Shown in pieces: positions 46,141-60,489 of a stretch of 64,000 nt of DNA (position 1 is the stretch's first letter; each line of letters begins with the position of its first letter). The translations under genes and the position numbers were made by a program. Origin of the DNA: Isoetes taiwanensis (Eukaryota > Streptophyta > Lycopodiopsida > Isoetales > Isoetaceae); the NCBI GenBank assembly GCA_021234155.1, contig JAJEKV010000050.1:1381675-1445674 (forward strand), written 5' to 3'. The notes beneath the pieces were generated by a model, which was not told the origin of the DNA, did no database searches, and saw only the letters and a program-made list of their open reading frames with translations.

Positions 46141-49100
46141 GAGACTTGTCGAGTCCGCACCGTCAAAGTTCCGAGCAATTCATCAACTGTCATGAACACT
46201 TCCATTTGAACCATCCATGTTCATCAGGGTTTCTAATGTTTTAGTTCATATAGCCCTCTGGTCTCAAGGACCGCCAAATATCCTCCCAACCCCAGCTTGT
46301 GGTCCAAAGGTCCTGAGAGCAACCAATGGCATCCTCCAAGTTTCGATGCTTGAGATTCCCAACATAGCAAAGTCATCTCAATGTCCACACCCGGCCCGTG
46401 CCTGTGCTCCCCATCTTTCCTACTTCCACCCCCAATGGTGCTAACTAAGTCTCAACCCGTGACATCAAGTGTCTTTAAAATATGACAATCTTTCCAAGTA
46501 AGGTGTGGTGCCTCCATCATATCTAGATTAATGCAATCTCTATAAAAGATCATCTTGGTTCCGTGTCTTTCCCATAACTTCTCGCTTTCCTTATTAAAAA
46601 AATGTATTCTTCAATTCTTCTTCAATCTGCATTTCATCTAGTTCCATCCCCATTTCCGCCTATTCTCCTGTATACTAGCATACCATCCCTTCGCATCAAG
46701 CAGAATCATCGCCAAATGGGTAACCTTATCGATCCATTTTGCACCCACCCTCGATACTTTAGTGTCTCGATGCAATGCTTCTCCAACTCTAGTTAGCATC
46801 ATTCCAAACAAATTAGCATCATTGGAAGGGAGTCTCAGATTTTCACATCTCCAGTTCTAAGAAGAAATTTCTTGACTTTCTCGACTTTTCCACAGCTCCA
46901 ATGATAAGTCGGTCCCCAAGTTTCACAACCATATAGTACCACCGACCAACCAAAGATATATAAAGCATCTTTTAAGTTTCCAACGGCCACTCAAGCTGCA
47001 TTTCCTTTGTAGTGCAAAAGTGATTTTTATTCCCGCTGCTCATTCTCCTCGCTCAACCGCAAAGATCTAACCGTGAAGTTATGATCAACCACAAGACCCA
47101 AATATTTGTAATTTTGCCATTCCACTGGCTTCCTTTATAATGAAAATAATAGTCCCGTGATCCGTGCCAAAAATCAAAATTTTTGTTTTACCCAAGTTAC
47201 CTTCTCATTTCCAAGAGGCATCACAAACCCGCAAGCTTATCTAAGTTTTTTCAGATATCTCTGCACTTCTCGAGAGAACATAACAATATCATCTCAGATA
47301 CAATAATAAGACAAGCACATATCCCAATGGTAGTTCCACTACCCCCTATGTTCATGCAGCCACTTCCAACATCTATATATAAAACCAATAATGTAGGTGA
47401 CAAGTATCCCCTGCCACACCAATATTACTACTCACTCATCCCGCATTGTTGATTCAAGGAAACATGACTATCAATTGCCATATAGCATCAAGAATCGACT
47501 TCTAGTTCTATTGGGACCCCATACGCATGTGTTCCCATATATTTTCCTTCTTAGCATATTTAATGCTTTTTGTCGATCCACAAAACAAGCAAAAAGAGGT
47601 TTTTCGCTTTCTTATTGAATCCATCACCACCCTTTATTGTGACTAAATGGTCCGGTGGTCGCATCTTTTAGGCCCAACTCGCCTGCCCTGAGCCCGCACC
47701 TCATTTACTTTCACCCATCTACTAATACTATGCTTCAACCAATGTAGCAAATAGCTTGGAAAACAAGCTTCCAATCATTGTCATTCTGAGTAATTATTCG
47801 ATCTTTTCGTGATCCCGCGCCTTTTATGTATAGGCATTAACCTCGCGATCGGTTATGACGCCGTGGAAAACCAGCTTTCAAAGCTTTATCTATTATTTTC
47901 ACCATTGTTTAATTTCCTCTCACGTACACGCCGGCTTCCATTTAATCATTTCTACATTACGCTTTCAAAACTATCACCGCTTCCCACAAGATAAACTCTC
48001 AGATCCTTGAACATCCACCAAACTCAAAACATGTTTGTCCTCGCCCATGTTATCTTCCGCACTTCTGCTATGATATAACTTGTTTATCTCACATCAAAGC
48101 ATTTAATTCCAAACATTTTCATGATTCTTTTTCACCTTAATTTCGACCTCAAAAACTTTTGGATTTTCCAATACTCACCAACTAATACTTGTCTTTTTGC
48201 AATAACTTCTCTTCTTTTCTTCCTCGACTTACTTCAGATCATCTCTATCTTGCATTTGTCCTGCAGATATGGACATTCAAATTCCAACTCCTTTGCCTTC
48301 TGCATTCTCAAGATCATACCATTCTATTACATGGTATTCTCATCTCTTCTGTGAAACAAAGCAATCAAGTGTGCAGCATCAATACATTGTGGTAAGTAAT
48401 TTGTCCATATCATTTATATCCTCTCGCCACACTACATCTTTTAAACGCTTGCTCGCAGCGAGTTTACTCATTCATTTTTACTCCCATGCATATATCCCAA
48501 AGATGGTACCTAACATTGGGCGAGGTAATACAACCTCAGATTCTTATTTGCATATGCATAACTACTCGAAATGATCTCGATATGTATAAAAGTATCATCC
48601 ACAAAGAAATTTATTATATTGGGCAACATATGTATTCCAACCAGAGCAAAAAATCCACTAAGACCGGGATACCATTCCCTAAAGATCCCTTTGATGTACA
48701 TTTTCGTGAATTGGAAATTTTCAATTCCATTCAAGATAATCAAATCAAGACCACTACATGTTCAAAATGTATGTCTTTGAGGCCGAATCTCGTGGATAAC
48801 CATCATCCGCTTCCTAGATAATCCACTTGTATACATCTCCTCTCAGACAAGTGTGCCTATCCAAATGGGATCACCAATTTGTCGCAACATGTTCTGCCTA
48901 TCTCTAATTCTACTATTAAAGTCTCCCATTATCACTATGTTCCGCCATAAAATCACGCATCTTGTCAAAAATGAATGGACTACCCTATCCATATTATCGC
49001 ATATAGTAGATTCCCCGGTGGATAATAAATCGCTATATAAAGTGTCTTATCTACTCCCTTAGTTTGCGTACCAAATATAATAAGTTACTTGAGTTCTTTC

Positions 49101-50596
49101 TTAACAACCCAGAACATGTGTTGTAGTTCATTTCCTAATAACATTATTCCACCATATCCTTTCCGGCCTAACCTTTCTTATTCCAAACTCAATGCATTAA
49201 TGTAAAATCCTTCATGTCCGAAGACCATGCTCCTCATGTTCATGTGTTTCCACTACAAAATAACATCCCATGATTCGAGAATGTCATGTAGCAAAGCTTA
49301 TTTCTATCAACTTTACCATTGACGCCCATCGCAGCAAAACCTCGATGGTCCTATGCTTATTCAGATAATTGCCTTCCCTTCCCTCCAAAAGCCGCTTACA
49401 CTTTGTCGTAGCCTCCTTCATTTTTGCACCTCTTCCACGCGAACCGTGTCAGGAGATCATCATTAATCCATATATTCTCGCCCTTCAAGAAAGCACGCTT
49501 TTGCATGACTTTGCATTTAGCTTCTTCATTAGCAAATCTAACTGACAATATTACGTACCATAATCCTTCTTCCACCGACATGCACTTACTACACCTCTTG
49601 GAGACTTGCGCGATGTGAAATAAACCTCCACATCCACCTAGTATTTTCCTCTTTCCTTTCTCCGCCAATCCAGTTGATCCCAACATTCAAGGCCCTTTTC
49701 TTGTTCTTGTTTCTTCAATTAGCTCATTCATTCTCGATTAAGGTTATGAATAACCTCGCCAAAGTCGTTTCGATCATTCATTCAACATGATCTGCCGCAG
49801 TTTCCCGCGATTGTAACTTCATTTTGTAATGCTAAGAAATTTGCATCCGATAAAGAGCCATTTCTTTCTCTAATTTGTTTCTGTGACTAGAATTTCGCAT
49901 TTAAGAGATTGAAGAGCATCAGTCATACCTTTGAAGAAGCTTTTAAATTCTCAAGGCTTCGCTTTGGTACCTCTTTATGGGATTTTCCATCATATCCATC
50001 ATTCTAAGCATAACATTGAGAATTTGACCCAATAAATATCATCCCATTTCCACCATAGTACCAAATCCAATCCAAAATCTTGCATACTTCCCATTAATCG
50101 ACCAGATTTTCCCTCACAATACTAGAATCCCTTCCTCGCTTTCAGATTCCCCTGCTTTCACTCTTTGCTTTTGTTGTTCCCGAAGCCCCGTACTTAGCCT
50201 CTTAGTACCTCGTAGAGCATAAAATGACCAGCCAGAATTTGCTGTGGTCGCCACGGTCAAGGCAATCTACCTCGTAGCATGCCAAACAAAGCACTATCGC
50301 CAGAGATTTTACGTAATCGCCAATAGCGCACGCATTTTCCGCCAGACCATATTTTCCAGCGTAGCGATTCTCGCCCGCACTTCGCACTCCATATTTTCCA
50401 CATGATTCCGGGCAGATCCGGTGTTTTCCAAAGAAACCCATTCTCTCGATTCCCACTCCAAAGATACCCAAGTTTTCCAGATTTTTTTATCATTTTTCCT
50501 TCCTTGGGCTCACATCCCATTTAGACGATCTACAAGAGTCGAATCCGCCTCGACCACCGACTTCCACATCTTTTAGGTCTCGCATCACAAGCTTCA
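46141..50596 (-). mobile_element. LINE remnant B with ORF1, endonuclease and RT
   Basis: Minus-strand order from right to left: ORF1 end (49,420-49,686; VILSVRFANEEAKCKVMQKR, then LKGENIWINDDLLTR); endonuclease with IVIMGDFNSRIRDR (GDFN codons at 48,915-48,926) and a later block GIENFQFTKMYIKGIF; RT with DDIVMFSREVQRYLKKL (about 47,250-47,293). The span of about 4.45 kb is near full length for a LINE with two ORFs. Many stops are present. The 49,700-50,590 part is a possible leader or ORF1 N-terminus that I cannot assign. Confidence 0.7.
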
Positions 50597-50640
50597 AGAG
50601 AGAGGAGAGAAAGGAGGTAGAGAGAGGAGAGAGAGAGAGA
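50597..50640. repeat. imperfect (AG)n tract at left end of repeat copy 2
   Basis: GAGAGAGG-type purine tract ending in pure AG, at the same relative place as the long AG tract before copy 1. Confidence 0.85.
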
Positions 50641-53600
50641 CTATATCTACGATTTCAATCTACCAAGTTTAGTTCCGTGTTGGGTCTTACATTAGGAAAA
50701 TAAAATCAACGCGGTTAAACCAGACATGCATCTTGCTCCTTCTAAGGGTTTTAATCGTGAATATAGAAAGCACATACATGGAAAAGAAAGGATCTATAGA
50801 ATAGAATAGATTTCTTTAACGTCCACTGGCACTTCACTAGGTCACGGGACCATATTAAACGGGCCAAGACAATCATTACTATTCGATTAAAACCCCTACC
50901 TCTAAAGGTTTCACGGAAAACCTTTAAAGAATGTGACGACACTAGACAAGCAGATAATGACTACCGAGGCCTCAAAGAATTGCGCACGCTTCAAGCATGT
51001 ATAATGCCAAGTCACATGCACGATGGTGCCTCTAAGAAGCTGTGTGGAAGCCGGACAGAATGCTAAGGTCAAAAATGATCCTGACTATCTCAAAAAGCAA
51101 CCCGTAGAGTAAGGCTTTCATCTTCACACCTGGAATCGCAACAAAACATAGTCTCGCCGTGGCAATTGCGGCTGCTCCCATCTAATTGCCCCAATCCGTA
51201 CCGTGGGACCCCGCGGCGACTGATGCAATAGCTACAAGCTTGTTCCCGACAATGAAGCAAGCAATGTTTGGGGCCCCGCTGTGCCAAGGTGGATTTATGC
51301 ATGATAATGACCGCTTTCACTTGGGCTGCACCTGCACTATACCTTTTTTGAGAAAAATGACCATTGAGATATTGTTGCGTAAAGTCGATCGTGAATCGGC
51401 AAGTATCGCAAGGTTTGCTAATACCTTAACGGGTAAAACTATAAAGGTAATGTTCTTTCCAACATCGCTTCAAACGCCGAGGAGATTCACCATAGCAAGT
51501 GCAAGAACAAGATACCTAACATCATCCATGTGGTGCAACCTGCGCATATAGTGGAGATGGCGCCATGGCGTAATGTTGAAGAGGCCAAAACCCGTCTCTT
51601 GTAAAAGAATAGCATAGGGCACCGTTGTTTTAACTCCAGGTCAGAAGTGAGAAAGGACTTTTGCACCCGCCCAAGTTTCCCAAGCACTAGCACTAATGGC
51701 GCCCCCACACTTCAGAACTACAAGAAAAACAGCTCTTACCAAAGCCCGAACAAGTGGGCTCTCGCGCCAATCATGAATTTCTCGCACGAAACCATAGGAA
51801 AGAAAGGCTATCCATAGGTGTGATGGTAGAAAATCGATTTTTTGGCGATTTATGGCGCTTTCCAAAACCTAATGTTATTGTGCAAATAAAGGCAACTCAC
51901 TGTTAGTTCCCACGGTTATCTATGCCCACTAAAGCTATATGGACTGTAATTCAAGGGATGCTGTGGAGTATTCAATGAGTTGGATATTTGAACTTGCATC
52001 TTCACAGCTTTGAAAATGCTTCATCCTTTTCAATTCATGTTATAGTTTATAGATTGACAATTCTTTCACATGTTGTTGAAACGTTGCTTCACATCTCTCT
52101 CTTTTCGACATGCAGTTCCCATGGAAGTAAACACAAAAATCGTGTATATTTGATGTATAGTGGCTATATGCAATTATCTACGTTGTTAAGCTAGATAGAC
52201 TATTGATCAAGGGTAAAATAGCAGAGGATTCTAGAACATGCAACTCCCTTGCCAGATTGCTTTTAAAATAAGGTTTACCAGATTTCCAATGAATTCCCAT
52301 CTATAACCTACAAAAGCATGATAGGATCCTCAGTCTTAAACAAAAAATATTGCTTTTTACAAAAATGATCTTCCCATACGTCCAACATTCTCTCAATCTA
52401 GATTTTTATATCTCAAGCATGATGTTTTGTCTTAGAAATTTATACATATACGATACAATGGGGTACAATTATTTGGCCAAATATTAATCTTCACTACAAG
52501 CACCTTTACCATGGTACATCTATCTAAGCAAATTACACTTTAGTCATGCTTATAACGTCAACTCGTCAAATGGTTTTGTGTTCACACTACGTTACATCAA
52601 CTGCGTTAGGATGTCAACATTGCCACAAGGCCTACCGTAAAGATAAGCTGCAAAATTTGGGCCTATAAATATTTTGACGACTTACTCAACTAGTGCTCCT
52701 CAAGAATGGTAATGGTGGTAATAACAAGTGTATGCCTATACCATACAAAAATGAATCATACACAATCATGTTCTTGCAATATATTATGTATATATAAATT
52801 TAGTACCTCTATGATCCTTGTAATATCAACGCTTGAAAAGTCAATTCATTAATGCTAAATATGTTTGAACCCATGATCAAAAAGCAATATAATTGATCGA
52901 AATAATTAATTCAAATCCATCTAGACAATAGGGATTATCGCAAAAACTCTTATAATGTGATAACCGACAGGGAAGCAAATAACAAAAGTTTTGGATCTAG
53001 CTCGAGATCCATTCCCCTTCTTGCTACAAACTTAATCTTCAAAGACTTCACTCTACCTAATTCAAGAGGGGAGTTACTACCAAGGTTGCATTTAAAAAGG
53101 ATGGAAGAAGGCGAAGGAAAGTATATTTTAATGTCTCAGGAGGGCCAAAAACCGTAACTTATGAGATGCTATGCATGCACTACAAAAGCAGCATAAAACC
53201 AATACAACAAAAATGCAAATGTTACTATACAATGTGTCCCTACCACTGGATGAAAACCCCCACGCGGGAAAGAAAAATCCCGTAGGAGGCTCCTCGATCC
53301 CCCCTCATTCCGCAATGAATACTCACCTGCGGATATCCGCAAAATATAGACGCGAGACGCAACCATCGACGATGCCAGTGATGCAAGTGTCTTATATCTA
53401 AGATCGGCATGTGCCGCCGGATATGTGTATATGCTCTATTAATTCCCGCAGAAAGCATGGTGCCTAACTTTCATCAAGTTGCGATGCGTAAACACTGCAT
53501 ATTTCTATGTACCTCTCTCCATTCGCATCTAAATGCACTGCTTCACCTCGGTGATGATGGGGACCCCCATCCCCGACGGAGGCAATAGCTCTCTGCTTCT

Positions 53601-54840
53601 TCATAGATATGTGTGCTTTCAAGTACTAGTGTGGGCTATGTTCCCCGCTACTGACTAACCCTCGCATGTGGTAGTGCTCTGTCTTAGGCTTTGCAAGAGT
53701 GGCTGCATTCCACAGAGTGGTAGCAAAGCACTCATTCATGTGCGCATCCTGTCCCTCGGGATAAGGAGTCCATAATCTTTGCAGAGAGAACAATGGCTAA
53801 TTACCAAAATATCTAGATTTCTTTCTTTCTTCGAATAGATAGAAGTGCACAGCTCTTACTGCACGATTGTAATATTCATATACACACATATATCTCATTT
53901 AAAAAGTTAATCTAATCATAATTAAAGTTGAAGATACATCGGATATAACATGATTCAATGCAGAGCGATAGAAGCACCTATCATGTAGCATTTTGGGTCA
54001 TTATTATGTAGCCCTGAAATTATGGCCATGGGCATTATGGATACCATAATAAAAAGCTGAATATATGTATACCATATTTAGTGTGAGGCATACTCTGTCG
54101 CTAATCGTGAACTCTATCATCCTAGCTTTTGCGACTATGCAAATGTCATTCTTTTCTATAAGAACAACTAGGGAAAAGTGAATGTCTCTGTCGTATAACA
54201 CAATAACTTATACAAGTTCAAGAAAGAGAACGTGCTCATTTCATTCTATACAATTGAATACAAGCCAGTTAGTGTTAACACACATTTAACACCACATATA
54301 TGTACAAATCATTTACATATCATATATACACGTAATTGATCTTTTTATCTTGGCCACGATGTGCCATTAGTCTTTTTTGAGCAAAGATCACCGTGGTAGA
54401 TTAATTTGGGACGCAATATGAGCCACGCACCATACCAAATTTCATTCCATGTATTGCCTGAAAGGACCAAATTTCTAGCAGCAAATTTGGGTGGTAACCA
54501 TTGTCACAAAGAGTACCCTTCTTTTGCTTCTGGCGCCTCTAGCTCGGCTCTCCGGGTTTGTCCGTTGACTCCCTCTTTTTTTGCCGCAATAGAGCTCTTT
54601 CGCTTCGATTTGAATTGTTTTCTCTTCACCACTAAACCTTGCTCGCTTTCGAAGTGTTCATTTTTCTCGGCTTCCTTCTTCTTGAGCATTTGAGATTCTC
54701 GAGATTATCAAATGCCATTGTAACCAAAATTTTGATTGTTCGAAGTCGCTTCGACCTTAACCTTGGACCGCTCTCCTATCTTGATCAAGGCCCTCCGCCA
54801 TACAAAACCCAACCCTAAACTAGTGTTCTTAGCATCGTAA
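50641..54840 (-). repeat. 3.2-kb dispersed repeat, copy 2, carrying a 1-kb LINE insertion
   Basis: Collinear with 39,929-43,190 over its length, with many small gaps, after removing the LINE at 50,799-51,785. The similarity ends at AACCCTAAACTAGTGTTC and AGCATC near 54,836. The region 54,406-54,720 corresponds to the ORF region of copy 1 but is frameshifted. Confidence 0.8.
50799..51785 (-). mobile_element. LINE fragment with ATTCT tail inserted in repeat copy 2
   Basis: Tail AATAGAATAGA at 50,799-50,810, then the terminus (GACGTTAAAGAAATC on the minus strand). It matches the 15,551-16,060 LINE: AAGCTTGTAGCTATTGCATC, GGGGTCCCAC, ATGAAAGCC and GACTTGGCATTATACAT are shared on the minus strand. 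Copy 1 of the repeat lacks it, so it inserted after the duplication. The C-terminal protein is frameshifted, so it is a 5'-truncated dead copy. Confidence 0.8.
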
Positions 54841-57800
54841 AAGGTCACGACGCAGTTCCTCGATATTCGACCTTTTCATTTTTTCCCCGCCTCTTTTCGG
54901 GCAGTTTTTGAAAACCCGCCGCTGTAATGAAAGAATAAGATGGGCATCACAAGTTTGATTAAAACCCGGAACGCCACGGAACTACGCCTTATGTCGGGTA
55001 ATTAGAAGTCTATCCGAGAATCAAAAATTGCTATCGAAGTTGCCTCGCTGGAACCACTTCAAAAAAGAGAGAAGTCAATAATTGATGAAGTTGTCAGCCG
55101 CTAAGTGAAAAAATTCTTCTCATAGATCTGGTCAGCCACGCCGAAAAAAATCTCTCGTGATCTTCTCAAAAGAAAACTATGGAACTATTCCAAAGAAATG
55201 CCACAACGTAAAGGTACTTCATGGAATGCCATCATTGTATCTACTGCGGACATGCGGTGGGAAATTGGATATGGCTCTGAACTTTAAATAACATGCGATG
55301 GATGGAGTCCGGCTAATACCAAGTACATTTGTGGCTATTTTGAATGTGTGTGCTTTTCCACTCTAAGCACCGGACCGAACGCGACACACTCACACATGTG
55401 TACCCAACTTGAATTTGATTCTTTAGACTTATTGGAATGTGTATAAACCGTAGAAATCTATAAGCACTTTAGACTAGTTATGTAAGCACTTTTAGATGTT
55501 TCAACAAATGCAACATGAAGGTATTGCTTACTATCAAGAATTCCAATTTCTATGAAATTAGAAATGCTTTAAGACAACTCTTGAGTGAGGTAATCATATC
55601 CTTCCGCCAAACACACTATTGTATAGGTTTGTTCAATGCATTATATAGCATGCTTCTCTTGGATCTTAAGGCAATCATGGTTTGACATACCCGCACTTTT
55701 ATAGAGCCTAGCAATTCAAGGAAGAAGATCAACAATACCAAGTTCCTTCTCAAGTTTAAAATGCAAATCCATAAACCATTACTAACATCATATTTCATGT
55801 TACATCTCAAGAATTTTCCACGTTATTACCTTTTTAGATCAAGTGCTCTTATTTGTCTTTTCTTCCGACTTTTCTCGAACCGAAAGTACCACCGCCAATG
55901 TGATTTTGACCTCCTTGATTCTCCTCCATAATTAGAACCGCCAAGTAGCCTTGAGTTTTCTCGGCCGCTCCACTCCTCACGATTTTAGGAATGGACTTTA
56001 CCGATCTACACGGTGCCATGAGAATCGCGATTGCTATTAGCAAAATAGTAAGTTATCACGCATCTTTAACACTAGAGTCGCCACATGATGTACCGTAAAA
56101 GGTGCATTTGCAATCGCTGTTTTAAAAATTCATATAAAATCAAAGGTTCAATAATCGGGCCAAACTCCTTTCTTATATGTTAATATATAGCGCTCATATT
56201 GCATGGGAAAAAATACCTAAAAATCTAAGTTGGTCCCCTCGCTTGTGAGAGTTACACTTGTGTAAATGCAAGGGGTCAAGTCTGCTTTTGCTTTATGTTT
56301 AGATAAAGTAAAACCGCCTCAAGAAGAAGATTTTTTATGATTTTTTTCATTATTTTTGTATTTTTCACGAAGTTGTAGTATAAAAATACAAAATCGCGAT
56401 CTCAACTGTAAATCGGTGAAGGAGACAGTGGTTGTTTGAATCAAGTGTGGTCAAAATCGTTGTTGTCTTCAAGGAACCAATATTGGTTTCCGTAAAGCCG
56501 CTCCCAAATCAAATCTCTAACTTTTTGTAAGGAAATAAATTTTGACCTAAAAATTTTGAATATAAGTGGCAGACAACTCTGTTTTATCTAAGAAAATGTC
56601 CATTAGCCTTACGATGAAGTTTTAATTTTCTTTTTATTTTTTCATTTACAAGTGACTGATAACTTTTGTCTATATAGGAGTAAAATAATTCAAATTCATC
56701 CTCCAAAAATCATATTATGAAAGGTTACCATAGTATAGAATCACTCTAAAAACAAACACGCTAAAAGCACATCGCTTAATTCACAAGAAATCAAGAAAGG
56801 TTTGTTTTCCCGACCATTACTGGTCCACCTTCTTTAAAATTAAGAACCTCATCTTAATCGCATTTCAATTAGATATAAGCACCTTCATGAACCACTGGAC
56901 CCATTAAAAATAATCAATGCTCATTATCTTGAGGCTTAGGAGTAAACTTCTTCTAGTGTCCATTCCAAGACCGTTAGGATTACTTGTTCCGTGGGATTTC
57001 AATAAACCTATGTATTGAATGGTGAACTCAAACTTGTATTTTCAAACTTCCCAAGTTGTGGAAGTAATGCAAAAGAATGAAGAACAAATATAAAAAGCTA
57101 TAACTATGAAAAATAAAGGTAGACCTACACGCCTATTTCCTTCTCATAGTCCACATGGCTTAAGATTATTCAAAAGCCGTAACATCATCATCTTAATTGG
57201 TTTTAAACTCACTTTAAGAATATATAGATTCCATGTATAGTATTCTATTCAAAAAGTTATCAAGGTTATAATTGCCTTATTTAATGTTAATGTTGAAGCA
57301 CAAGCAAATTGAACCTATACGAAATTCCACTCATTCTTCCAAAAAAATTATGTTAGAGAAGTGTAGAAAAGCACATATCATTGTATACTTGACAAATGAA
57401 CAATAAATAGAGTTTGTAATGATACTTCTAAAGAGATATACTTCTATACCCAATTATCTTAATCAGTGGACCATAATGGTCCATGCCTATTTATATTCAT
57501 GTCTTACATATAGTAGTATATTATTTTTAACATCAAATCGAGATCTATGCTTTTCGCTAATGAAGTTTAAGTCCATAAAAATTATAGTCTATCATGAAAG
57601 ACAAGCTAAAGTTACTATTATTATAAATTCCAAAAATAGAACTCCTAAGTAGCAAACACGGTCCTAAGTTTATGATAGTAAAGAATAAGAAGATTTCATC
57701 GCATGTTTTGCACCAAGACTATACAAACTATATTTTGAACTTGTATCACATGTTTTGTCAATCATGAGTTGAAAAGAATGTTACTCATTTAAAATATAAG

Positions 57801-60036
57801 GCAAGCCTAAGAACAAACTAGAAATGGTCCATTTCTATTTTAAATCGTGATCTTCTACATAATGTGTTACTTTTAACATAAGATTCATGTCTATGTTCCC
57901 AAGTAAGGATCACATTCATTAAGAAAATATTGCCTATAATAAAAGATGAGCTTTTTGTACTATTACCTTAACTAAGTTCCACTTTATGTAATCGGCAACC
58001 ACTTCTAAATATAAAGAATACGTGAGTTATTCACCATATTTGCTGATGTACCTTTATTATGTAGATATAAGTGGAATGTATGGAATGTATCATTTATTGC
58101 CCATAGAAAGCTTATATATGAGTTTAGTTACACCATTTTAGTTCTATTTTGTCCCGGATTCTCGCGGCCAAATCTTCTTCGTGAAAAATTGAGATCAAAG
58201 GCTAATGACTTCAAAAAATTATCGGGATTATGGCTCTTGTGAGTTAACAACTTATGGCCACAAGTCTTAATAGCCAAAACTTGTTATTAGTAAAGGAGAA
58301 ACAATTCACAACCTCAAATGTTTTTGAGCGCTAAATATGGCTTGATGACTTCATATAATGTCATCTAATAGCAACGTAAAACATGAAAAACATGCACCAA
58401 CATGTTTTATAATAAAACAATTACTTTCAATTTAGAAACGCTTGGACCCCTTATGCTAGAAAGTTTAGAAATGCGCCGCCTAGCGAAAATCAATAATTTA
58501 TAAAGTTTGGGCAATCACCACAACATATAAGTAAATCCATCGGGTCATGAAATTCTCCATGGCTATAAAGAATCGTCAAGTGAAGATTCCAAAAGCTGCG
58601 GTATCTTATGAAATGGAAATTTCTCATAGGGATATCCGGGTTTAAGTGGTAAAGGGTATGCTGACCACTCGTGGATGAACCTGTGATAGTTCCAAGAATA
58701 ACTCTAGTGTTAAGAACTCAAATGATATCCATTATATAAGGCAAAAACCTACCAATTTTTGTTATGCATTCCACATGTATGTTGAGTTGCAAAAGATAAT
58801 GAGTTGCAAAAGATAATGCCTTTGTTTTGGCCCTTATCAATAAATTCAATATGTTGAGCACAATTATATGAGTTCTAATTTTTTTGGCGTAGCGTTAATT
58901 ATGACAGTTTCTGTATATGCTTATGATTATTCGTACCGTGTAGTGACAACAAACTATTATGATATATACAAGTAATGACGGAACAAACCATACCGGGGTA
59001 AGATCGAAAGTATATACAAATGCATACATGCTCAGACTACTTCAAATGGTTAGAGGAAAATTCATGAGGTTTGTTTTGTTACAAAGTTGGTAGAGTATCA
59101 ATGACGGTGCATCATGTGTTAGAAAGTAAGTATAGCATGCCATGTCATGTAGTCTACCCTATGCCGCATTTATTTGCACGAGATTGCCGCATGGTAGCCT
59201 AAAATGATTTGGCAAGCTAGTATCCGTGATGTTCTTAGCAACAATCCCACAGACTTTTAACAAGGGCAAAGAATCCATGCTTGACTTCTCTAAGAATAAC
59301 AATTTTGACTATTTCAAGATGGTATTAAAGTTGTTTCAAAGATCGCGGAACTCTGCTTTGGGATTTTGGATCAGACATCCGTAGCATGACTAGTTGAGAT
59401 CACGTGGATACGCCCATATCAACAATTGGATAGCAATGTAATGCACATAATTTGATCTTTCAGAGTATATAGCAAGCAAATTTTTTCCAAATACGCCATC
59501 CAAATGCTTCAATTTGATTGGAAGGTAAGGGACCATAATGCATCATGCATCCTGAATCATAGTAGCAGCCTATGCCGTAAGACCTTTGTTGAAACTAACC
59601 ATAAATCAATACCTTAAATAGAGCCGTGCAGACTGCCCAGAAAAGAAGAACTTATATGAGCCGGTTGTTGCTATCTTTAATAGTAGAAAGCATGTCACTT
59701 GGCACCCATGTCAGTAATAGTAAACATGCGTCAGAAAGAAATAACTTACACGTCCATAAACTACTTCTAACAGATTAGCCTGGAGGTAAAGCCATTGCAA
59801 TAATCTCAAGTTGGTGAGGAATAAATCCCTATAGAAACTTCCAAGTTTCTCCTGGCCCCCTGGCCCAGGCCATTCTTCTTTTAGTACGTGGCTTGTTGGG
59901 CAAGAAAGGGAAGAGATTCCTTGTTGGGAAGACGTGCCTGGCCGTATGTTTACAGTATATAGATGCTGCACAAACTTAAACGATACTAGATGGTGCGCAA
60001 ATCTAAATCTACACAGGCATTTTCAAGTTTTGAGCG
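54841..60036. other. 5.2 kb of AT-rich sequence with nothing assigned
   Basis: No ORF with a recognisable domain. A minus-strand open segment at 55,849-56,043 (EENQGGQNHIGGGTFGSRKV) is Gly-rich and basic but unassigned. Loose direct repetition occurs between about 57,480-57,650 and 57,830-57,980 (TACTTTTAACAT-A, then TCTATG). GAGTTGCAAAAGATAATG is repeated in tandem at about 58,780-58,820. Confidence 0.45.
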
Positions 60037-60489
60037 ATGTCAATTTGCCAGTATGGCTCGAATGGGAACAGAAGGGCCTCAAATGACAGGCAAGTTGCTG
60101 AACCCAGAACGCAGGCCAACACTAGTCTTGGGCGCTATGATATCTATTCTAAACGCATTGAGATAATCGCGACACCTGTCGGTGATAGAAGCGACATGTA
60201 TTATGTTGAAAGCAAGACTGCTGAAATGGTACGCCAAGGAGATAGCCAGAAATACACTTTGACCAAGTCCTCCCATAAAAATAAATGTCGCGACCATTCA
60301 ATCGACCGCTTTGGGAGTCCGTTGATCCCAAGGCCCTCAAGACTATTTGACCGGGATGGAGAAGCCACGTAAGAAGAGGAAGATGACGACGAAGAAGAGG
60401 AGGAGAAGAGGGCAGCCAAGAAGTTACAAGTAACTCGAGCACAATTAAGAGAAATTCGCAGAAAGTATGGTAATAATGTGGGTCGATAG
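60037..60489 (+). pseudogene. ORF of 150 codons with one internal stop, unrecognised
   Basis: Opens MSICQYGSNGNRRASNDRQV, continues RYDIYSKRIEIIATPVGDRS and SPLIPRPSRLFDRDGEAT to a TAA at 60,370-60,372. In the same frame it then runs through an acidic stretch (EEEDDDEEEEEK) to LREIRRKYGNNVGR and a TAG at 60,487-60,489. The acidic and basic C-terminus in the same frame suggests a once longer protein interrupted by a nonsense change. The segment repeated at 22,952 begins right at the last codons. I do not recognise the family. Confidence 0.35.
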
